DNA of 64,000 nucleotides from Eublepharis macularius (lineage: Eukaryota > Chordata > Lepidosauria > Squamata > Eublepharidae). The stretch lies in contig NC_072802.1 in NCBI RefSeq assembly GCF_028583425.1, forward strand, positions 19,725,926 to 19,789,925, read 5' to 3'. Below are positions 22,548 to 34,216 of this stretch, piece after piece; position 1 is the stretch's first letter, and each line of letters starts with the position of its first letter. The position numbers and the translations under genes are program-made. The notes beneath the pieces were generated by a model, which worked only from the letters and a program-made list of their open reading frames with translations, made no database searches and was not told the DNA's origin.

Positions 22548-22722
22548 CTGGGTTGCCAACTCTGGCATGGAAAAGTCTTGGAGATTTGGGGGTGGAGCCT
22601 GGGGAGGGTGGACTTTTGAAATGAAATTCAGCAAAGATACGATGCCACAAAGTCTGCCTCCCAAGCAACCATTTCTTCCAGGGCAACATCTCTGTAGTCT
22701 GGAGATCACTTTTAATTCCACG
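22548..22722 (+). mobile_element. GGGTTGCCAAC-type interspersed repeat
   Basis: It starts GGGTTGCCAACTCTGGCATG and carries the family's 'gagatttgggggtggagcctgggga' and 'ctggagatcacttttaattcc' blocks. The right end is truncated. Confidence 0.65.
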
Positions 22723-22999
22723 AAGTAGTATTACATTTTATTAATAATATGACCTTTTAATTTGTTTTCCTTCACGCCCTTGTTTTCTATGTGTGCTTTA
22801 AAACTCCCTCCTGCGGAATTGTTTTTATCCGAATGTATACCATGTTGTGGCTATATTGTTGTCCATTGATTGTATATGTTTCTGTCTTGCAATTTTGGTA
22901 GGCCACTTTGGGCATTTTATGGAGCGTTCAGCAAACAAATATTCTAATTAAATGAAAAATAAATGTCAGTACCTCACTTTCCCCTCCTTTTCCCCCTAG

Positions 23000-23040
23000 T
23001 AATTATGAAGACATTGTGCTATATGAAAAATACATCCCAG
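23000..23040 (+). CDS. CYLC1: Cylicin-like gene, short N-terminal exon
   Basis: A 41-bp exon between an excellent acceptor (CCTCCTTTTCCCCCTAG) and donor CAG|GTATGA. The only frame that joins the next exon gives NYEDIVLYEKYIP, then E across the junction. In known cylicins the matching place reads YDNYIP, just before the conserved SFxxxxFPKP region, so the order is right. The first base completes a codon of an upstream exon that I could not find; the start codon should be there. Cylicins are basic proteins of the sperm-head perinuclear theca. The identification rests mainly on the next exon and on the neighbour RPS6KA6. Confidence 0.7.
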
Positions 23041-23792
23041 GTATGAAGTTATATACCCTTCTCAAGAGACTGGCTTAGTAGGGCAGAGCGCATGCTTCAA
23101 AAATGTATGTCCTTTGTTATCCAGTAGGGGGGAGAGGAGGTGAGCGTTCTTCCAATGTAGGTGGCTGCTCCACCCTTATGCCGCTTCATCTGGGTAGTGA
23201 TATTTCTTTACTTATTCTTAAACATCTGATGAAAACGTAGGGCTGTAATGCTAAACCTTTCAGGCCCAGGATCCCCCTTTAATCTTAAATTGCAATACAG
23301 TTTCCTGCTTCAATATCTCTTTTTAATCCTATATGCTCTTTCCCCCCTTTACAGATTAGGTTCCTGTGCGAGATGTTTGAGCTCTCCTTAATTACTAGTA
23401 AATGAATTAAAGGGGGAAGTTTTGCAGCTGTGGCTCATGCAAGAGTTAAAAAGCTGTAACTCCCAACATTCTTTTCTTCTATACAACAACTGAAGATAAA
23501 GCAGTTCTCAGAGCTGGCTTTAAATTGAGGACAAGGGTTGACAAAATCACCTCCACCCACCTAAACCTCTGTATAAGGAGGGAGTAGAAAGAGAATGCCT
23601 TCAAGCCAGCAAGAGCAAATGGAGGACAAAACCCACATGGGTCATTCCTTTCATCTGATTACTCCTTCCAGCTAGAAATGGAAGGGTATTCCAGATTTCC
23701 TAGCATCCTTCCAAGTTCTCCAGGGTGAGTCCCAGGGAAGAAGCTAAGCTATGAAGTGGCAGAAAATATTCCCAAATTCACAGTGTTAAGAC

Positions 23793-24175
23793 TAGAGATG
23801 GGCACGAACTGAAATACGAACCAAAATTAAGCAAGAACCAGGCCGGTTCGTGGTTCGCGAACCGCGGTTCATCAGATCCCATTTCTGATGAACTGCCACA
23901 AACTTTAGGCTGGTTCATTTGGTTCGTTTTTTGGTTCATGATGGCAGACAGCCTGGTGCCAATCAATCAGTTTCCTAGGCAACAGGGGATGGACTTCCTG
24001 CAGACCTTCTGCTGACCCGAAAGTGATGCTTTTCTGACCCGGATGTGACGTTTTCACAAACCAAACAAACCGGTTTGTGAACCAGGGGCAGGTTTGTGAA
24101 AGTTTGTGGTTCGTGGAATTTGACAAACCACAAACTGCATGGTTTGTTTTTTCCCGGTTCGTGCCCATCCCCATC
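23793..24175. mobile_element. hAT-type element, family TAGAGATGGGCACGAAC
   Basis: It starts TAGAGATGGGCACGAACTGA and ends near CCCGGTTCGTGCCCATCC. The two ends are complementary, and internal arms around 'ggttcgtggttcgcgaacc' fold further. The right end is decayed, so the 8-bp duplication seen for its sisters is not clear here. It lies in an intron of the cylicin-like gene. Confidence 0.75.
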
Positions 24176-24346
24176 CCAGAGTCTTGTGGTGCAGGAGTGA
24201 CCACACACATCATCCTGCGAAGATACTGCTAGTGATCCATGTGCCAAAGTCCTTGGCACAATGTATATGAAGGTGGAAGTTTTGCTCTTAGTGAACTAAA
24301 AAAAGATGAAACACATTGTACACAGGGAATGAGAGAAGATTAACAA

Positions 24347-24428
24347 TGCAATCCTATGAAGAGTTACTGCAGTCTAAGCCAATTGAAGTCAATGGGCTTA
24401 GACTGGAGTAACTCTCCATAGGATTGCA
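24347..24428. repeat. 82-bp foldback repeat
   Basis: TGCAATCCTATG...CATAGGATTGCA. Nearly all of the 82 bp folds into one hairpin ('gagttactgcagtctaagcc' with 'ggcttagactggagtaactc'). Weak relatives may lie near 12690 and 54840. It resembles a small, old MITE. Confidence 0.7.
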
Positions 24429-25196
24429 CTGAAAGTCTCTGACTAGGATGTGGGAGAGCCAGGTTTGAATCCCTACTCTTCCATTGAAGCTTGCTGAATG
24501 ACCTTGGGTTCACATTCATAGGATGGTTGGGAGAAGAAAATGGAGGAGAATGATGTAAGCCAGTTTGGTTATCCATTGGGGAGAAAGGAAGGGTATATAT
24601 CAAGTAAATAAATAAATAAGAAAATAGGAAGAGAGAATACTGGCTTGCAGATAACAACTCTTGCAACCTCCCTTCAAAGACACTTTTCCCCAGTTAGCCA
24701 TTTCAGCAGAGGTGCCAAAGAAGCACAGTCTGTACCATAGTAGACATTCTCAGCTATACAGTGCTACCAATCAATATAGTGATTCAGCAGATCAGCACAT
24801 AATAACAAAGATGTTAGCTCAAAGAAAGCTCAGCATAGTTTGCTGTTTTCTTTCCACTTGTATCTCCAAGGCAGAGCTTCCAGACTTGGACATATCAGGG
24901 ATTTGCTTAGGCTCACAAGCCACTTTAATCCAGGAAGAGCTTGGCTCTTTTATCCTAGGATGGACTGCCACTTGAGGTCAAGGTGGACACTGCCAACATG
25001 TGTCAGCACAACTGTATATAGAAGTTCAGTCACAATCGTAAATGCTAATATTTTGTTTTCAGTTATGCAAACATTGTAGTACAGCAAATAATTCCCCCAA
25101 GGATGCACAGTAGATAAAGGTAAAGGTAGTCCTCTGTGCAAGCACCAAGTCATTACTGACCCATAGCAGATAACTTTGCCTTAAAGAAGTATTTTC

Positions 25197-26184
25197 TAGA
25201 GGTGGGCACAAACCGCAATATGAACCAAAAAAATGCACGAACCGGACCGGTTTGTGGTTTGGGAAAATATGGTTCGTAGGGCCACATTTTCCACAAACCC
25301 CATGACTTTTTTGGCCCAGTATGTCACGTTCGTGAGCGGTTCGTGACCCCAGACAGGCTGGTGCTGCTGAGGGGTGTGTGAAACTGACAGCCCCATTCTC
25401 CTGCCGCCATCAAGGGGCAGGAGAAGGGGGCTGAACCCAGCGTGGGGTGAGTGAAGCTGACAGCCCCCATTCTCCTGCTGCTCTGGGTGGCAGGAGACCA
25501 GGAGCTGTCAGTTTGACAGACCCCACGCCAGGTTCAGCCCATGGACTGAGGCCGGCACAGGGTGAGTGAAGTTGACAGCTCTCATTCTTCTTCCGCTCAG
25601 GCGGCATGGGCTGAACCTAGCACAGGGTCTGTCAAACTGACAGCTCTCGTTCTCCTCTCACTCGGGTGGCAGGAGAACGGGGCTGTCAGTTTCACTCACC
25701 CCGTGCTGGGTTCAGCCAATGGGCTGAAGCTGGTGCTGGGTGAGTGATATCAGGGGGACAGGAGAACAGGGCTGTCAGTTTTACTCACTCCGTGCTGGGT
25801 TCAGCCGATGGGCTGAAGCTGGTGTGGGGTAAGTGAGGCTGACAGCCCTGTTCTCCTGCCACTCAGGGGACAGCAGAATGGGGATGTCAGTTTCACATGC
25901 CCTGCGCCGGCTTTGCTTGATCGGATGAAGCCTGTGCTGGGTGTTTTGAAACTGACAGACTTCTCCTGCTGCTTCAGGGTGACAGGAGAAGGGGGCTGTC
26001 AGTTTCAAACACCCCGTACGGGCTTCAGAAGCCAGCGCCAGGCATTTGAATTCCATGAACTATGAACCACAAACCGATTCATGAACTGTTAAATGTTTGT
26101 GGAAGTTCGTGGTTCATGGTTCATGGAACAGCAACAAACCATGAATCAGGTGCTTTGGTTTTTTGGGGTTCATGCCCATGTCTA
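25197..26184. mobile_element. hAT-type element, 988 bp, with internal repeats
   Basis: TAGAGGTGGGCACAAACC to GGTTCATGCCCATGTCTA, flanked by a perfect 8-bp duplication, GTATTTTC. It is the same family as 23793, 31016, 42847 and 52175, but expanded by the repeat array at 25370-26030. Confidence 0.9.
25370..26030. repeat. Array of alternating inverted minisatellite units
   Basis: Units centred on 'gaaactgacagccccattctcctgc' alternate with their reverse complement ('gcaggagaacggggctgtcagtttcac'), with 'caccccgtgctgggttcagcc' between them. At least six units are visible. They lie inside a hAT-type element that otherwise has simple ends. Confidence 0.75.
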
Positions 26185-27162
26185 GTATTTTCCCCTCTGC
26201 CTGCAATGTCATCCTCTGACATTAGATGGCTATTTTCCAACCTTTACTTTAAGCTCTTGCCAAAGGATCTGATATTGTAGTTTCATGAACTCAGGAGCAA
26301 CATTTTTGTACTTTTTAAAGAGACCTCGCATTCCCCCCTCCATGATATACCATTGCAAATGGGCAAGCTGGGCTCTGTAGTATGATTTTGTGCAATTGTT
26401 TTCAGTATTCCATCCTATTCAGAAATTTTTGGTGATGTACCTGACCTCTGTTTTCAAAGTCGGCTATGAAAATAAATCTCTTGCCTCTCTTTGATCAGAA
26501 AGTATATCTGCATAGAAGGTAACTAGGTTTTCCTTTAAGTAGGTGAAGGCTCTCTGTTTATCACTTTTGTTGTGAAAACAGTAATTAAGAAGAAGAAAGT
26601 AAATGAAAGTGTAAATGCTAATGTAAACATATTCCTGCATAAGTTCCAGATAATTTAAAAAGCAGGTTCCTCTAAATTAAAAAAAAATGTATGACAATCA
26701 TTTTCACACAAGCTCAAGTAGTTAAGGCTTTTTATGTCCACTTGTGAATCTAATGTTAGTATAAATGACATTGATTTCAGATATTTATTGTAAGAGTGCT
26801 GTCCTAGTGGCGCACATAGCATATCTGTGTACAGGGATAATACAAGTAGAAGGGAAGTGGGAATGAATATACTGCCCCCATACAACCATATGTGCTGGCA
26901 CAGCTCTCTCTCACCATCTTTCATCCAGATGTGAACATGGTACCTACATGCACACAAGTAGCATGTCTTTATGCTTTGCTTTGGTGAAAATAATTTACTA
27001 GCTATGGGCTGTACAACATTTTCCTCTTTTTGACCACCTGTGATAGTCTTTTCTAGTGAATTTTCAAAAGATTTAATGCAAGTGAATTCCTTGGGACTGC
27101 TGTTGCCACAAACACATTCAATCCCCGCCCCATTTCATTTTGTCTTGATCTCTGTATTTCAG

Positions 27163-27278
27163 AACTTGACTGCTTCAGGTCAGTACAAAAGCAATACAGC
27201 CAACTAAGTTTTCCTCTAGACTTTGCAAAACCCGAACGGCCTGGTACCAAAAGAAGATCAAAGCCTTCTGATTTAAGG
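27163..27278 (+). CDS. CYLC1: Cylicin-like gene, exon encoding the cylicin N-terminal signature
   Basis: The acceptor CTGTATTTCAG and donor GTAGGC bound 116 bp. Two bases complete the glutamate codon begun at 23040, and the exon leaves in phase 0. It encodes LDCFRSVQKQYSQLSFPLDF and then AKPERPGTKRRSKPSDLR. The string RPGTKRRSKPS is, as I recall, identical to the conserved N-terminal motif of mammalian cylicin-2, and the preceding FPxxFxKP fits too. Cylicins are structural proteins of the sperm calyx. Position next to and convergent with RPS6KA6 favours CYLC1 over CYLC2. I am confident of the family and less so of the paralogue. Confidence 0.8.
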
Positions 27279-27324
27279 GTAGGCATTGTAAGAATTAAGA
27301 ATTAGACATTGTAAACAATATGCG

Positions 27325-27405
27325 AGCAGCAGCAGCAGCTGCTGCTATTTATTGTTGGTTTTGCTTCTTCTTCTTCTTCTTCTTCTTCTTCTTCTTCTTC
27401 TTCTT
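27325..27405 (+). repeat. (GCA)n/(GCT)n hairpin and (CTT)n microsatellite
   Basis: GCAGCAGCAGCAGCTGCTGCT near 27327-27346 is self-complementary. It is followed at 27364-27405 by about fourteen CTT units. Both lie in the intron just after the cylicin signature exon. Confidence 0.85.
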
Positions 27406-28652
27406 GTGTAAGACTCACACATAGTCCCATTTAGTTTAATAGAAGATATTTTCACAAAAATGTCTTCAAGTTTAAAATTCAGTTATTCAAGATTAAATAA
27501 TTAACAGTTAAATTATGCTGTAGCTGTGTACAGATGATTTCTGTACGTGTGTGTGTGAGAGAGAGACAGAGACAGAGAGAGATTACTGAGGAGCAAGTTG
27601 ATGTCTTTAATTTCAAAGATGGAGTTCATAGGGTCTGAGATGGAGAGGACCCCAGATCCAAGTTGTGATTTCTGTCACATTTAGGCTCTTGCAGAAGATT
27701 AACTGGCCAAAGACATTCCCTCCCAACGATCTGTTTGGGGTAACAGCACAAGAGGGGAAAGCAAACTCCTTCAGCATGCATGCTGTGGACTCAGTCCAGA
27801 GCAGAATCAATACATGCAGAAAGAGAGGAGAAAACACATGGCCCGTATGACAGACTGGATACAGGGCCCCCACCCATGAATTTATTCTCACAGAAATTAA
27901 CACTCATATAAAAGCAGCTGTCCCACTTCAGGCTCGTAGGGAAAAAGTCAGACAAATTCTCATTCATATATAAAGAAAGTAGTGGGGTGTTTTTTTGGGG
28001 GGGGGGTCCATTTTTAAGCAAAGCTCACACAAGCGAGGTAGGGGAACACTTGCAGCTTGTTCCAGAATGAGAAGTGTTTTTTCTCCCAGTCCTGCTGCAT
28101 TCTGGTAGTGGAGCCTGGCTGAGAGAGAAATGCTTCATTGGGGGGGGGGGCAGCATTTGGTTGCCCATTTGCTCCATTGTTTTTAAAATAGACCCCCCCA
28201 CACACACACACCCTCACCTGAGTCATAAATGAGGGGACTCCTAGACAAGAATCCTTGTGCCCTTAATTAAATATTGTTGGTCACTTGCTCCTTTAGATTG
28301 CCAAACATCTACTTCCTTCTGCCGTGCAATTGTCTGTAAAAAGGAGACACTTCCTCCTATCTGCCTTACATTTCAAAGAAGTACTCTTGGGGGGGGGGAG
28401 GTTGCAACTCTTGAAAATTTCATCCTGACTGAGCAGAAAACACGTGCACCCCTCCCAAAAGTTACTGCCTGAAGTGTGTTTCTTATTAAAAACCATTTTT
28501 TTAAAAAAATGAAGAATAAAGAATCCAAACAGGCATGACTGTAATATAGAAAATGAATTAAAAATATAAAAAGGGGGGGGGGCTACTTGGAAATGGCTAT
28601 CTTTTGTACCTCCGTGCTAGCCCGTAATTTGGTTATTGCCTTTCCATAACAG

Positions 28653-29612
28653 AAACCATGCCCACCAGTTCCTGAGCCACCCGAGGAAGTCATCCAGTCT
28701 GAACCACCCCTAGAGCAGTGTGACACACCTCCCCCCAAACAGTCCTTCTGTGACAAAATCTGTTCAATGTGTTGTTGTTGTTGTTGTTCCACATGCTGGA
28801 GGGGAAAGGAAGACTCAGAAGAATCATCAACAGCTCCTTCTGCTGAAATCGAGTCCCCGCCTGCAGCACAAGAGCCCACGTTTCAGATACCGCCCAAACC
28901 ACAGAAAGGAATTTTGAAAACAAGCACAGCCGTGGAAGAAAAAGTGCCACTTTCTAAGTCTGTTTCTATCATTTTACCAGAACCAGACCCCCCCACTCCA
29001 CAACTTCCTTCTGAGCCTTTAGCTGATGCCAACACGTCCCTGTCATCTACAGATTCTGAAACCGACGGCACAGTGGTTGCATCCTTCACTGCTACAACAA
29101 CTGTCGTAGCAGTTGAGTCTGAGCCTTTGACTACTATTTTTAGAAGTGAGGAAATTTCAGCCATCATTGACACCAGCATCTCCCAGACAGCTTCTGAGAC
29201 AACCGAGCTTAGTTCAGATATTCAACTCAATGCGGAGGAGCCTCACTTACCTGTCACTCCTCCCAAATCAGAGAGGCATTCCCCTGTGCTCACTGGTGTT
29301 AGTGGACCAGATAAAGTTGCTGAGGAGCATCCTGGAAAAGAAACAGAAGTGGGTAAATCTATTCCCACTGAAACAACGGCAACGTCTCTGCCTGAGCCCG
29401 CAACTGACGCCAACTCCTCCCAGCCAACTTCTGAGAAAACAGAGAAAGGATCACAAGGCGACCAGTTCATTATGGCGGCGGCAGCTGCCTTACCCAATGT
29501 CCCTTCCAGATCTGTGCGTCCTAGACCAACCATAGCATCACGCAGATATTTTTCCCTTGCAAATCCAACATATCAGGAGAAGACACCTGCTGGAAAAAAG
29601 ACCGCTCCCTTA
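28653..29612 (+). CDS. CYLC1: Cylicin-like gene, long low-complexity exon
   Basis: 960 bp (320 codons) are open from acceptor CCATAACAG to donor TTA|GTAAGC, phase 0 in and out, so the exon joins 27163-27278 directly. It starts KPCPPVPEPPEEVIQSEPP, then has a cysteine cluster (CDKICSMCCCCCCSTCW, residues 34-50). A long Ser/Thr/Glu/Pro-rich region follows, with degenerate repeats such as LPEPATDANSSQPTSEKTEK. It ends with a basic piece (SRSVRPRPTIASRRYFSLAN). Mammalian cylicins have Lys-Lys-Asp repeats in this place, which are absent here. Another, unseen intermediate exon is possible. The next exon and the stop codon were not found. Confidence 0.75.
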
Positions 29613-29892
29613 GTAAGCGATTTCTTTTTTTCTTTCTCTTCATGTTCCATAGAGTTTTGTTGTTCTATGAATGGCCCTTGGCTTTGATGGGAACATTTTC
29701 ACCAAACTGACAAGCAAAACTAGAGATCGGCCATTTTAAGCCACACCATGGGAAGCAATCCCTGCATGTATTACACACGCACATCAAATCAAAATCCTGC
29801 ACTGGGAAAAGTTGAATTCTGTGATCTGCACTCATTATGCAAATAAAGTCTATTTTAATATTGCAAGGCTCTCTGGAGAAGAAGCATACACG

Positions 29893-30108
29893 TTGGCCGA
29901 TTCTGCACGGCTTACCTGAAGCCGGAACGTTGTGGGACGTTGCGGAACATGCCGGCAAAACCACAAAAGATTGCTTTTTCTCGCGCAAGTTTTGCGCGAT
30001 GTCGTGCAAAACTCGCGCGAGAAAACGCGATCTTTCGCGTTTTTGCCGACATGTTCTGCAACGTCCTGCAACGTTCTGGCTTCAGGTAAGCCGTGCAGAA
30101 TCGGCCAA
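29893..30108. mobile_element. CpG-rich palindromic MITE
   Basis: TTGGCCGATTCTGCACGGCT and its reverse complement bound 216 bp that fold almost end to end. The middle is unusually rich in CGCG (about 'tttctcgcgcaagttttgcgcga'). No clear target duplication is seen. It lies just after the long cylicin-like exon. Confidence 0.75.
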
Positions 30109-31015
30109 TGTCTAAATAAATAAATAACATCTTTCTGTTTCTGTGGCCTATGGAGAGGAGTGAGGTGTCATGAATGTCACTGCTGGTGACCTTTATTTGC
30201 ACTAATGGGCTAAAAAACTATAAAAATAATGTCACAAAACTAAGAATGCTGAATTCTGTTTTTGATATCATAATAAATAATAATGAAAATAACTGTACTT
30301 ATATACCGCTCTTCTAGATAGATTAGTGCCCTACTTATAGGGGTGAATGGCAGTGTTATTATTATCTCCACAATACAGCTGGGGAACTGAGGCTGAGAGG
30401 AGTGGCTTCCCCAAGGGCTGAAACGTGTATGGTCTGTCATTGTGTTGATCCTCGGACTGTATCATCATCTGTGTACAGAGAACGTTTTAGCAATTCTTAG
30501 CATATGCATGTAGCCTGCCATTCAGACCTTATGTTTTTAACTTGTCTTTAACATATATTTTATGCATGTTCATAATAAATACTTCCTTGGAATATAAACT
30601 TGACCCCTCCATCTCCCCCCCCCGCTTGTTTGGGTTGAGTTTGTAGGGGCTTCTCCCCCACCCCTTATTCTTCTTTGTTGTGGCTTACCCAAGGCCTCCT
30701 GCTGAGCACATGGCAGTAGTGGGATTCAAACCAGCAGGGTGCTGACTCGCAGGTCAACAGCTTAATATCGCTGTATACTTTTCTGCATTTGCAGAATACA
30801 CTCCCTGGGCAATGTCTTCTTCCCAGTCACTCCTCTAATACTCATTCTCATTACTTCATTATTAACATAGGAACATCTCACTTGTGAACTAAAGTCTGGT
30901 GAGGACCTAACTACATGATACACTTTTCCTGGATATGTTCCTAGGTTAGATCTACAGGTGTCTTCTGAGAGTTCTGTGCTTCCCTGGTATACATGGGCCT
31001 GATTAGGATCGGGAC

Positions 31016-31417
31016 TAGACATGGGCACAAACCAAAATAAGAACCAAAATTAAGCACGAACCCGGCCGGTTTGTGGTTCGCGAACTACAGTTCGTCAGAT
31101 CCCATTTCTGACAAACCGCCACGAACTTTTCGGCTGGTTCGTTTGGTTCATTTTTTGGTTTGTTACTGCGGACAGCCTGGTGCCAATCAATCAGTTTCCT
31201 AGGCAACAGGGGATGGACTTCCTGCAGACCTGCTGACCTGGAAGTGACCTTCTGCTGACCTGGAAGTGATGATTTTCTGACCCAGATGTGCTGTTTTCAC
31301 GGACCAAATGAACCGGTTTGTGAACCAGTGGCAGGTTTATGAAAGTTCATGGTTTGTGAAATTTGACAAACCATGAACCACATGGTTCAGGTTTTTTCCA
31401 GTTTGTGCCCATCTCTA
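31016..31417. mobile_element. hAT-type element, family TAGAGATGGGCACGAAC
   Basis: TAGACATGGGCACAAACC to TTGTGCCCATCTCTA, flanked by a perfect 8-bp duplication, ATCGGGAC. It is about 85-90% similar to 23793-24175 by eye, including the 'cagcctggtgccaatcaatcag' core. Confidence 0.9.
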
Positions 31418-32211
31418 ATCGGGACTATGGTGTACAGAGAAAGTGGGCTAAAGCTTTCTCTTCCCCATGCTATTTTTCCAACCTTGAATGGCCCTAGAAA
31501 GCTGCTGTTGCCTGCTTGGGAAAACTTAGTTGTACTAACAAGCTGTAGGTATATTCATGGGCAACTTGCAAGTTTCTTCGATGGGGCAAATAGTGGCTTC
31601 TCGAGGCCAACTCAGATGAGAAAAATGGTACAGGGGGAAGGTATATGCTCCGTCTCCTTTCATGCTGCAATGCTGGTCCAAATAGGGAAAGTATGGAATT
31701 CCCAGAGTCCATCTGGTGATCTGATGCAGGGTCACACTTGGGTGTATTGTGCAGTTAGGCCCTCAGGTTGTAAAGGTTCCAGAGAGGGGAGCAATTTGGG
31801 AGAGCCCTAAGCCCCTTGTCTCTGGCACGGGCTTAGGGTATCAAAGTTCTGGGGGCCCTAGTTGACCTGGTTACTTATGGAGCCAAGCGAGTCATGTGAT
31901 TGTTTTCAAGTGAGGCTTTGATTGGGTCTGAGAGGTGTGCAGAAAGCCAGGTGAATTGTTGTCTAGCATTCTGTAGTGCCCATCAGTAGCCCTGCTCTGG
32001 GAGGAAACATTCCCTTACTACTGCATGCTGAATGAAAACATTAATTCTTCCTATGGCCTCAGTAGTTACTTCTGTGATCCTTTTGGGTTGTTAACACACT
32101 CATTTTCTGCAATCAGCTGCAAGTGGAATTGGAATAGAGGTTCCACACAACACACCATAGTGCTGTAGTTCCCATAAAAATGTTATCAATTATTATTCTG
32201 CTCATTTGAAG

Positions 32212-32462
32212 CAAGTTTGGTATATTGGTTAAGAGTGGCAGGATTCTAATCTGGAGAACTGGATTTGATCCCCCACCTCCTCTGCTTGAAGCCAGCTGGG
32301 TGACCTTGGGTCAGTCACAGCTCTCTCAGAGCTCTCTCAGCCCCACCCACCTCACAGGGTGATTGTTCTGGGGATAATAATAACACATTTTGTATACCAC
32401 TCTGAGTGGGATTTAAGTTGTCCAGAAAGGTGGTATATAAATGTCATTGTTATTGTTGTTGT
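32212..32462 (+). mobile_element. CORE/MIR-like SINE
   Basis: It has a tRNA-like head ('ttggttaagagtgg...gatttgatcccc'), a core with 'agctgggtgaccttgggtcagtcacagctc', and a tail 'ggtatataaatgtcattgttattgttg'. Sister copies are at 44272, 46829 and (reversed) 56926. The layout is that of CORE-SINEs moved by L2-like LINEs. Confidence 0.75.
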
Positions 32463-34017
32463 CCATTTCCTTTCATAGCATTTCTTGTTCTCTGTGTTTA
32501 ATTAATTCATGTGCTTAATTCATTAATTCCTGTTACTTGACTGTGGTCACTCACAGCCCTCTTGAATGGATTCTTCATCTGTTCCCTTTCTCAGGGGTGG
32601 GGGACATAAGTTACTACTTTCCCCTGTGCAGCCGAAGTGATGGCTCTTTTATCTATCACGACCATAATTTTTAACTGGAAATGATAACATGAAAATAAAC
32701 TTAACGGGCAATTGGTTTTTCTGCAGAGTGCAAAGCAGCAATTATAAGCCCTCCCCCATAAGATCTATTTAAGGATCTAATCAGAAATGCTGCACAAATG
32801 GGCTGAGAAATGGATGCTGTTTTAAAATAAAAGAGAAATTGTAGAGAGACCATAGCCCTGGGAAAGCTTTGTCAGTCCACATGTGGGTGGATGGCTAGCC
32901 ACTGCAATCATATTTTAAGAAGGGGCAGCCTACATAAACTGAACCTTCAGAAAGGACAGAAATACAACTGGAATATAATGGGGTTTACAGCAATGTCATT
33001 ATTTGGGTTCTCTGTAAAACGGAGCAAACGGACAATGGCCATTTCAGACCAAGTACCTTATGTTAAGGAAACAATATGCATGCATCAATGAACAACATGC
33101 ACTTTTGTGAGAAATGCTTGCCTTTATGTCCTTTCCCATGCCTCTGTGGCCTCACATTGACTCACAGCCTGCATGTTCAAATTAACAACTGTATTCAAAT
33201 TGTGCTTAATTTTGTTAACATATATAGTGGCAGAAATCAACTTTTTCTTGGTGCAAGATTTTTGTAAAAAAAAATCACACTCACAAATTCACACACACAC
33301 AATCTTTTTAGTCTCACTCTCATGAATTGTATCTTCTCCTCTGCAGCCTGGACCAAATTGGATTCACAAATTCCTTTAAAAAAAAAACTAGCAAGGATGA
33401 TTTTCCAATTCACCGCCTCACTCCCCTGGGGATTCATACTGCCAGAGCTAGTATCAAGGAACTGTTCTTGCTAGTAATCAAAGCTAACAAATAAAATATC
33501 TCCACCGATACACTGTGAGTAGTGATGTAAAGTTAGTTTTTGGATCTGATTCTTTTAAAACTGTCACTAGTATGGTAATGAAGAGAAGTCGAGGTGGGCC
33601 AGTACAGAGGGAACTGCAGTCAAAGGATTGCACTGGGATGAGTTCATTGAGGAAATGTTTTATTACACTAGAATCCTGTTGATTTAGTCATGGGTATGTC
33701 ACAGCGATAGACAATTTAGCAATTTAATAGAAATAATTTATTGGCAAGACAAAGGAGCGCAACCTTGATTACAAGATTCATGCAAAAATATATAAGCATG
33801 ACGTAAGAAAACAAATACTTGAATCTGCTTGATCCGAAAACTAGATCACTCCAGAGTGCCTTCAGACCATTGCAGCAAGTTGGTTCAAACAGAAAGCAAC
33901 CTCTCTCTAGTGAACCATTGGTTTTGCAGCTGCCTTAGAGCAGCTGCTGAAATTGCAGTGACACCCAATGAACATTTCCACGCAAGGTTATTATTTAACT
34001 CATGTTTGGTGGTTTTG

Positions 34018-34216
34018 TTGGGTTGCCAACTCTGGGTTGGGAAGTTCCAGGAGATTTAGGGGTGGAGCCTGAGGAAGATTGGGTCTTCAGGGGGGTATAA
34101 TGCCTTAGTGACCACTATTCAAAGCAGCCAATTATTTTGCAGGGGAACTGAGCTCTGTAGTCTGGAGATCAGCTGTAATTCCAGGAGATCTCCAAGCCAC
34201 ACCTGGAGGTTATCAA
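34018..34216 (+). mobile_element. GGGTTGCCAAC-type interspersed repeat
   Basis: GGGTTGCCAACTCTGGGTTG to ACACCTGGAGGTTATCAAT, with the family's 'ctggagatcagctgtaattccaggagatctcc' block intact. It is followed at 34216-34262 by a separate hairpin with arms GTGCTGTTGGGAAGC and GCTTCCCAACAGCAC. Confidence 0.7.

Noticed and set aside
27665..27850. Possible intermediate cylicin exon (LLQKINWPKTFPPNDLFG)
   Set aside because: Joining it in phase 0 after 27278 gives an immediate stop. The similarity to the cylicin FRKIxxWPP region is too slight.
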